Positions 6,481-9,919 of a stretch of 9,919 bases of DNA are shown one piece after another. The first letter of the stretch is position 1. Every line of letters starts with the position of its first letter. The stretch comes from Acidobacteriaceae bacterium (GTDB lineage: Bacteria; Acidobacteriota; Terriglobia; Terriglobales; Acidobacteriaceae), in assembly GCA_003135495.1 (NCBI GenBank), contig PLBX01000470.1, forward strand, positions 1,627 through 11,545. Reading direction: 5' to 3'. The translations under genes were made by a program, and so were the position numbers. The notes under the pieces are model-generated. The model saw only the letters and a list, made by a program, of their open reading frames with translations, had not been told where the DNA came from and ran no database searches.

Positions 6481-7776
6481 TTACATCATAGGGTCGCCAT
6501 GTACTTCCACTTCTGTCGTGTCCACGCCGGCTGACTCCGGCAAGGGCAGCCGCCCGGTCCAGTTGGCCCAGCCCCAGAAGAGCGCCGTACTCGAGCTCAG
6601 CAGCCCTGCAATGGTACCGATTGTGCGCGGGCTGTGGTGCGTAGAAGCGATCCCCGCACCCATCATGGAGATCATCATCATGGTCCAAGTGAGCGTTTCC
6701 ATTGTGGCAAACACTCTGCCGCGATACTGATTTGAGACAGTGCGCAGCAGAAACGAGTAGTTCATGACTGAATTAACGGCCATGCCAGCGCGGGATAGAG
6801 CGATAAAAAGCAGGGCCAACCCAAATCGTTGCGTCCTGCTAAACAGCACGTAAGCAGTACCGTACACGATGTAGTTCATAAACACTGTCAACTTGTAACC
6901 CGCGAACGATAGACGCCTCCCGAACGAGTTTGCGAAAGCAGCCCCCACGAGCATTCCGAGCCCGGCGGAGCCCCAAATCAGGCCGATGCCCGGGGCACCA
7001 CGGTTGAAGACGATCTCACCGAAGAGCGTGAAGAGGATTTGCGACGCGCCGCCTCCAGTCGCCCAACCGACTGCGAGCAAAGCGATGGCAAGAACGAGTG
7101 GGACGGAACGCATGTAGCGGACTCCTTCGCGATATTCATGCCAGGGCCGAAAAATGTCCGCCTCGGTCAGGTTTTTCCGCTCGACACGGAAGGCCCCTTG
7201 TGGGGGAGCTCGCAAATTCGAGATCGCCCATGCCGAAAAAACGAACGAGAGAGCATTGAACACAAACGCCCAGGTGTAGCCAACAGCAACCACAATTGCT
7301 CCCAGAAGAGTCCCAATTGTCACCGCTGTCCACTGCGTGATCTGAGTGAGCGAGTTCGCCGTGTGAATCTCTTCTTTGTTCGCGATGGTGGGGAGAATCG
7401 CGGAACGCCCCGCAGTAAAGAAGGGTGAAGCTACCATCAGCAGCGCACTGAATACGTACAACAACCAAGCCTGCTGTTTGGTAACGCTTAGAATGAATCC
7501 AAGCGCGACGACTGCGCGCGTCAGATCGCTTGCGATCATAATCTTTTTGCGGTCAAACCGGTCGAGGAGCACGCCTGCCAGCGGGCCCACTATTATTGCC
7601 GGAATCGCGCGAGATAGCATGACGGCGGTCACCACCAGGCCGGAGTGCGTCAGCGCCATGGCCAGCGCGAACACGGCGATGTTGTTAAAGTTATCGCCTA
7701 TCTCGCTTACCACCTGTCCGATCCAGGTGTAGCGGTAATTGCGATTCTGACGCAGGAGCTCGAGGAATTCGCGCAT
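6481..7776 (-). CDS. MFS transporter of the MFS_3 (EntS-like) exporter family
   Basis: A 431-residue integral membrane protein with about 12 hydrophobic segments split by a polar central loop (about 188-224). The N-terminal motif N-Y-R-Y-T-W-I-G-Q-V-V-S-x-I-G-D (13-28) and motif A variant GVLLDRFDRKK (68-78) between helices 2 and 3 fit the MFS_3/enterobactin-exporter (EntS) group, as does the second-half NQYRGRVFA (349-357). Members export siderophores, macrolides or other small molecules by proton antiport; the substrate here is unknown. The ATG at 7774-7776 has no good Shine-Dalgarno, but its A is also the last base of a TGA closing a short upstream frame, which could allow coupled translation. 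The C-terminus ends in a soluble acidic tail (about 412-431). It is the first large gene of the leftward set; nothing ties it mechanistically to the propeller or SDR genes beyond position. Confidence 0.85.
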   Translation of the reverse strand: MREFLELLRQNRNYRYTWIGQVVSEIGDNFNNIAVFALAMALTHSGLVVTAVMLSRAIPAIIVGPLAGVLLDRFDRKKIMIASDLTRAVVALGFILSVTKQQAWLLYVFSALLMVASPFFTAGRSAILPTIANKEEIHTANSLTQITQWTAVTIGTLLGAIVVAVGYTWAFVFNALSFVFSAWAISNLRAPPQGAFRVERKNLTEADIFRPWHEYREGVRYMRSVPLVLAIALLAVGWATGGGASQILFTLFGEIVFNRGAPGIGLIWGSAGLGMLVGAAFANSFGRRLSFAGYKLTVFMNYIVYGTAYVLFSRTQRFGLALLFIALSRAGMAVNSVMNYSFLLRTVSNQYRGRVFATMETLTWTMMMISMMGAGIASTHHSPRTIGTIAGLLSSSTALFWGWANWTGRLPLPESAGVDTTEVEVHGDPMM

Positions 7777-7886
7777 CAGTCGAGAGGGCCTTCGCTACAG
7801 CTTAATTTTGTTGCTGCTTCTGCGATGAGATCCCGCAGGAGCAAGCTGTCAGCTAGCGACAAATCCCTCCCATCCGCAAACCGCAA
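7776..7886 (-). CDS. Candidate 36-codon leader ORF overlapping the MFS start (or remnant of a decayed gene)
   Basis: In the minus strand a TTG at 7884-7886, preceded by AAGGGG about 7 bases upstream, opens a frame of 36 residues. It begins MRFADGRDLSLADS and ends SCSEGPLD, and its TGA (7776-7778) shares one base with the MFS ATG (TGATG), the arrangement used for translational coupling. Residues such as SLLLRDLIAEAATKL would form an amphipathic helix, and the reading looks protein-like. No ATG exists and no family was recognised. Upstream, the same frame has a TGA at 7905-7907 and then another open stretch (…VDEPMQAVLSAAAMP) back to a TGA at 7968-7970. So it may instead be the tail of a broken gene. 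Chance is also possible at this length. Confidence 0.25.
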   Translation of the reverse strand: MRFADGRDLSLADSLLLRDLIAEAATKLSCSEGPLD

Positions 7887-8065
7887 GGCGTCGCCCCTTC
7901 GATGTCAAGGCATGGCCGCCGCCGATAGTACAGCTTGCATCGGTTCATCGACGGGTGGACATGGACTTCACAAGCGCTTGGAGCCTCCTTGCTCGACCGC
8001 GTATTCGATGCGGAAAGCAAGTAGGGCTAAGGGACTTCCTGATGGAAGCTGAAAATATACTGTGA

Positions 8066-8112
8066 AATATATATAACGGTAAACCTGAGTTGTCAATTTT
8101 ATTTATTTTTAT
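8066..8112 (-). promoter_or_regulatory. Leftward sigma-70-type promoter with UP-like A-tract
   Basis: On the minus strand there is a perfect -35 TTGACA (8091-8096), a 17-base spacer and TATATA (8068-8073) as -10; TATATT (8066-8071) at 19 bases is the alternative. Immediately upstream of the -35 lies ATAAAAATAAATAAAA (8097-8112), which looks like an UP element. It would transcribe toward the MFS gene with a leader of roughly 280 nt. Confidence 0.45.
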
Positions 8113-8120
8113 TGCGAATT

Positions 8121-8147
8121 AGATATTGATAAATCAGGCTGATATCT
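8121..8147. repeat. Dyad AGATAT-N15-ATATCT, possible operator
   Basis: AGATAT (8121-8126) and ATATCT (8142-8147) are exact inverted repeats separated by 15 bases. Outside them ATT precedes the left arm and AAT follows the right arm after two extra bases. The dyad overlaps the weak rightward -35 candidate. It could be an operator for the acoX unit, but in AT-rich DNA a 6-bp dyad can be chance. Confidence 0.25.
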
Positions 8148-8323
8148 GTAATAGTTACGCATCTGTAAAGTAAAGTGCCGAATCATAGAACTCTACAACA
8201 CTGTGGGGAGCGCAGGATCGCGGGCCGGGGAGCTCGAGCTTGCGGAGCGCACTAGAGTTGAGCTGCGGGCACAGTATTTTCTGCAGGAGTCGGTCGAACA
8301 GAACTCTGGATCGGTGGGTGCTC

Positions 8324-9517
8324 ATGAAGCGGCCGCGCATACCCGGGACAACAGTGGGGATAGTGGCGAACCCGGCCTCTGGGCGCGATGTCCGGCGACT
8401 CGTGGCGCGTGGTTCCGTGTTCCCGATCGCGGAAAAGTGCAACATGATCGTGCGGCTGCTGGCCGCGTTGGGTTCAACGGGCGTGGAACGGACGCTGATC
8501 GCACCGGATCGCGGCGGAATTACCGAGCGCCTGCGGCGGGCCACCGGCATCGGTGCCCTTAGTGAACTCGGCACACAGGCAGCGTTTCTAGATATTCCAG
8601 TGGAGGATGGACCGATCGATACAGTTCACGCGATCGAACGCATGGTCGCCTTAGGCGTCAGCGTAATTGTGGTGCTGGGTGGCGACGGGACACAGCGGTT
8701 GGCAGCGCGCGCGTGTGGGGAAACACCGATTCTTGCGCTCTCTACCGGGACGAATAACGTATTCCCGGAAGTGAGGGAAGCCACCATCGCCGGATTAGCC
8801 GCTGGGTTAGTGGCAACCGGCCGTGTCACCACAGCGGAAGGAACTGTGCGTAACAAGATGTTGTGGGTGGAACTTAAGGGTGGACGGCAAGACATGGCAG
8901 TAGTAGATGTATCCATCTGCAGCGATGTGTGGGTTGGCGCGAGAGCCGTGTGGCATCCTGAATCGATCAGCCAGATTTTTGTAGCCTTTGCCGAGGCGGA
9001 CGCGATTGGACTATCGTCGATTGCCGGGCTGCTGCACCCAGTTTCGCGCAGTGAAGCGTGCGGCCTACGCGTCGATCTTGCGCCGCTGGAGACTGCGCGA
9101 GCGATTTTGCACGCTCCCATAGCGCCAGGCCTGGTGGCGCCAGTGGGAATCGCGGCCGTGTCAGAGTTTCGTCCCGGAGTACGCCAGGCGGTGAGGCTGG
9201 CGCAAGGAGTCATCGCGCTCGACGGTGAACGCGAGCTCGCTTTCACCGCGGGCGATCAGGTGACCGTCCGTCTTGACAGGCACGGACCGCTCACGATCGA
9301 CGTGGATAAGGCGATGGCCACTGCTGTCCGTAACGGGCTTTTTTTGTCAGAGGGGGAGATCAGATTCGATGAGGAGGGAGTCGTACATGAAATTGGACAG
9401 GTCGGAGCTACTGCGGGCATACCGGACCATGAAGGTCATACGGGAGTTCGAGGAGCGGATTCACGTCGAATTTGCCACTGGCGAGATACCGGGGTTCGTC
9501 CATCTGTACGCTGGTGA
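8324..9517 (+). CDS. acoX: AcoX, NAD-kinase-like protein of acetoin catabolism (3' end runs into acoA; possible frameshift)
   Basis: The ATG at 8324 places TVGIVANPASG at residues 10-20, as expected at the N-terminus of an ATP-NAD-kinase fold; GGTGGG just upstream (8313-8318) is a usable though weak ribosome site. An in-frame ATG at 8240 would add 28 unlikely residues. Diagnostic motifs are VVLGGDGTQRLA (116-127, with GGDGT at 119-123) and LALSTGTNNVFPE (137-149), then a beta-rich second half. The ATP-NAD-kinase fold together with an adjacent acoA is the AcoX signature; AcoX sits in aco operons of Cupriavidus and clostridia, and its biochemical role is not firmly settled. The frame gives 397 residues, longer than the roughly 330-370 I recall for the family, and its last 131 bases overlap acoA out of frame. 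One extra base in the T7 (9339-9345) or G5 run would instead end it at TGA 9370-9372, giving about 349 residues. Confidence 0.85.
   Translation: MKRPRIPGTTVGIVANPASGRDVRRLVARGSVFPIAEKCNMIVRLLAALGSTGVERTLIAPDRGGITERLRRATGIGALSELGTQAAFLDIPVEDGPIDTVHAIERMVALGVSVIVVLGGDGTQRLAARACGETPILALSTGTNNVFPEVREATIAGLAAGLVATGRVTTAEGTVRNKMLWVELKGGRQDMAVVDVSICSDVWVGARAVWHPESISQIFVAFAEADAIGLSSIAGLLHPVSRSEACGLRVDLAPLETARAILHAPIAPGLVAPVGIAAVSEFRPGVRQAVRLAQGVIALDGERELAFTAGDQVTVRLDRHGPLTIDVDKAMATAVRNGLFLSEGEIRFDEEGVVHEIGQVGATAGIPDHEGHTGVRGADSRRICHWRDTGVRPSVRW
9371..9379 (+). promoter_or_regulatory. Shine-Dalgarno of acoA inside the acoX 3' end
   Basis: GAGGAGGGA lies 7 bases before the ATG at 9387 and supports that start for acoA. 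A TGA in another frame (9370-9372) overlaps it, the arrangement expected if acoX really ends there. Confidence 0.7.
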
Positions 9518-9919
9518 GGAAGCGATCGCGACCGGTTTCTGCATGAATCTCGACCAGCGCGACAAAATCACCAGTACTCACAGGGGCCACGGCCATTGTC
9601 TCGCCAAGGGATGTGATGTGCGCGGCATGATGGCCGAGGTCTACGGCAAGAAGAGCGGTCTGTGCGCGGGCAAAGGAGGCTCGATGCACATTGCCGATCT
9701 TGCGAAAGGAATGCTGGGCGCCAACGGCATCGTGGGCGGAGGGCCGCCGCTGGCCTGCGGTGCCGCGCTTGCCGCGAAGAGGCTACGGACCGGGGGTGTG
9801 GCGGTGGCGTTCGTCGGCGACGGCGGCGCGAATCAGGGAACTACTCTCGAGAGTCTCAATCTCGCGTCGATCTGGAAGCTGCCCTGTATCTTCGTCATCG
9901 AGAACAATGGCTACGCGGA
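9387..9919 (+). CDS. acoA: Acetoin dehydrogenase E1 component, alpha subunit (partial, 3' end outside window)
   Basis: The frame from ATG 9387 is open to the right edge: 177 codons plus two bases, about half of a usual E1 alpha of about 320-330 residues. It reads MKLDRSELLRAYRTMKVIRE at the start and contains GFVHLYAGEEAIATG (36-50), the active-site loop STHRGHGH (63-70), the KKSGLCAGKGGSMH phosphorylation-loop-like segment (88-101) and the thiamine-diphosphate motif VGDGGANQG...ENN (143-174), that is GDG to NN over about 30 residues. This is the TPP-binding alpha subunit of a 2-oxo-acid-dehydrogenase-type E1; the acoX immediately upstream selects acetoin dehydrogenase over pyruvate or branched-chain dehydrogenase. 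With AcoB, the E2 AcoC and the E3, it cleaves acetoin to acetaldehyde and acetyl-CoA in the cytosol. The beta subunit and E2 should follow just outside the window. Confidence 0.9.
   Translation, partial: MKLDRSELLRAYRTMKVIREFEERIHVEFATGEIPGFVHLYAGEEAIATGFCMNLDQRDKITSTHRGHGHCLAKGCDVRGMMAEVYGKKSGLCAGKGGSMHIADLAKGMLGANGIVGGGPPLACGAALAAKRLRTGGVAVAFVGDGGANQGTTLESLNLASIWKLPCIFVIENNGYA

Larger units (their letters stand above)
8051..8170. promoter_or_regulatory. AT-rich regulatory island
   Basis: By direct count only 32 of these 120 bases are G or C (27 percent), against flanks that are clearly GC-richer. It contains the leftward promoter, a dyad (8121-8147), an 8-base direct repeat ATCTGTAA (8144-8151 and 8161-8168, 17 bases apart), and a weak rightward candidate TTGATA (8126-8131) with TGTAAT (8147-8152) at a short 15-base spacing. 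Such composition suits promoters, bent DNA and nucleoid-protein binding. No regulator gene lies in the window. Confidence 0.5.
7887..8323. other. Divergent intergenic control region
   Basis: This 437-bp stretch separates the leftward MFS unit from the rightward acetoin unit. No convincing gene is present in either strand; the open frames here are short or antisense shadows. Bases 7887-8050 have ordinary composition and would be the untranslated leader of the MFS transcript if the promoter at 8066-8112 is used. Bases 8051-8170 are very AT-rich. Bases 8171-8323 return to high GC and form the leader of acoX. A sigma-54 site (GG-N10-GC), which drives some acetoin operons, was looked for in 8155-8323 and no good match was seen. 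Confidence 0.6.

Noticed and set aside
8203..8562. 119-residue plus-strand frame overlapping the acoX start
   Set aside because: It is out of frame with acoX, shows no family motif, and lies mostly over the acoX coding region.
8626..9246. 206-residue minus-strand frame opposite acoX
   Set aside because: Ser/Thr/Pro-rich antisense frame typical of GC-rich coding DNA; the acoX motifs GGDGT and STGTNN lie opposite.

Overview
The window comes from a bacterial chromosome of moderate GC content. The gene mix is a Tat-exported Gfo/Idh/MocA-type protein, large cytosolic sugar-type beta-propellers and an acoX-acoA acetoin locus. This resembles soil Acidobacteriota (Solibacter/Bryobacter-like) more than a proteobacterium or Gram-positive. 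That placement is inference from gene content; there is no rRNA or other phylogenetic marker here. No tRNA, rRNA, CRISPR array, transposase or integrase was seen.

Region 1 (1-3600, plus strand) looks like one operon of four closely spaced genes. They are the C-terminal end of a carbohydrate-active protein (cut by the left edge), a 518-residue beta-propeller protein of the GH32/43-like type, a small flavin-binding split-barrel protein of the pyridoxamine-phosphate-oxidase family, and a Gfo/Idh/MocA-like protein with a twin-arginine leader and unusual cofactor and catalytic motifs. Gaps are 71, 60 and 13 bp.

Region 2 (3689-7886, minus strand) converges on region 1. Read in transcription order from the right, it holds a possible 36-codon leader ORF, an EntS-like (MFS_3) major facilitator exporter, a second 542-residue beta-propeller protein, and an SDR dehydrogenase resembling those of deoxy-sugar (L-fucose-type) catabolism. 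The two propellers share their repeat register and a C-terminal beta domain, so they are paralogues on opposite strands of one locus. Together regions 1 and 2 look like a carbohydrate-processing locus with redox enzymes; the substrate cannot be read from the sequence.

Region 3 (7887-8323) is a non-coding divergent control region with a strongly AT-rich core (32 G+C in 120 bases). It contains a good leftward sigma-70 promoter (TTGACA plus an upstream A-tract) and a dyad.

Region 4 (8324-9919, plus strand) begins the acetoin catabolism operon. acoX (NAD-kinase-fold protein) comes first, then acoA (thiamine-diphosphate E1 alpha of acetoin dehydrogenase), cut by the right edge. The acoX frame runs 131 bp into acoA, which may mark a frameshift at its 3' end.
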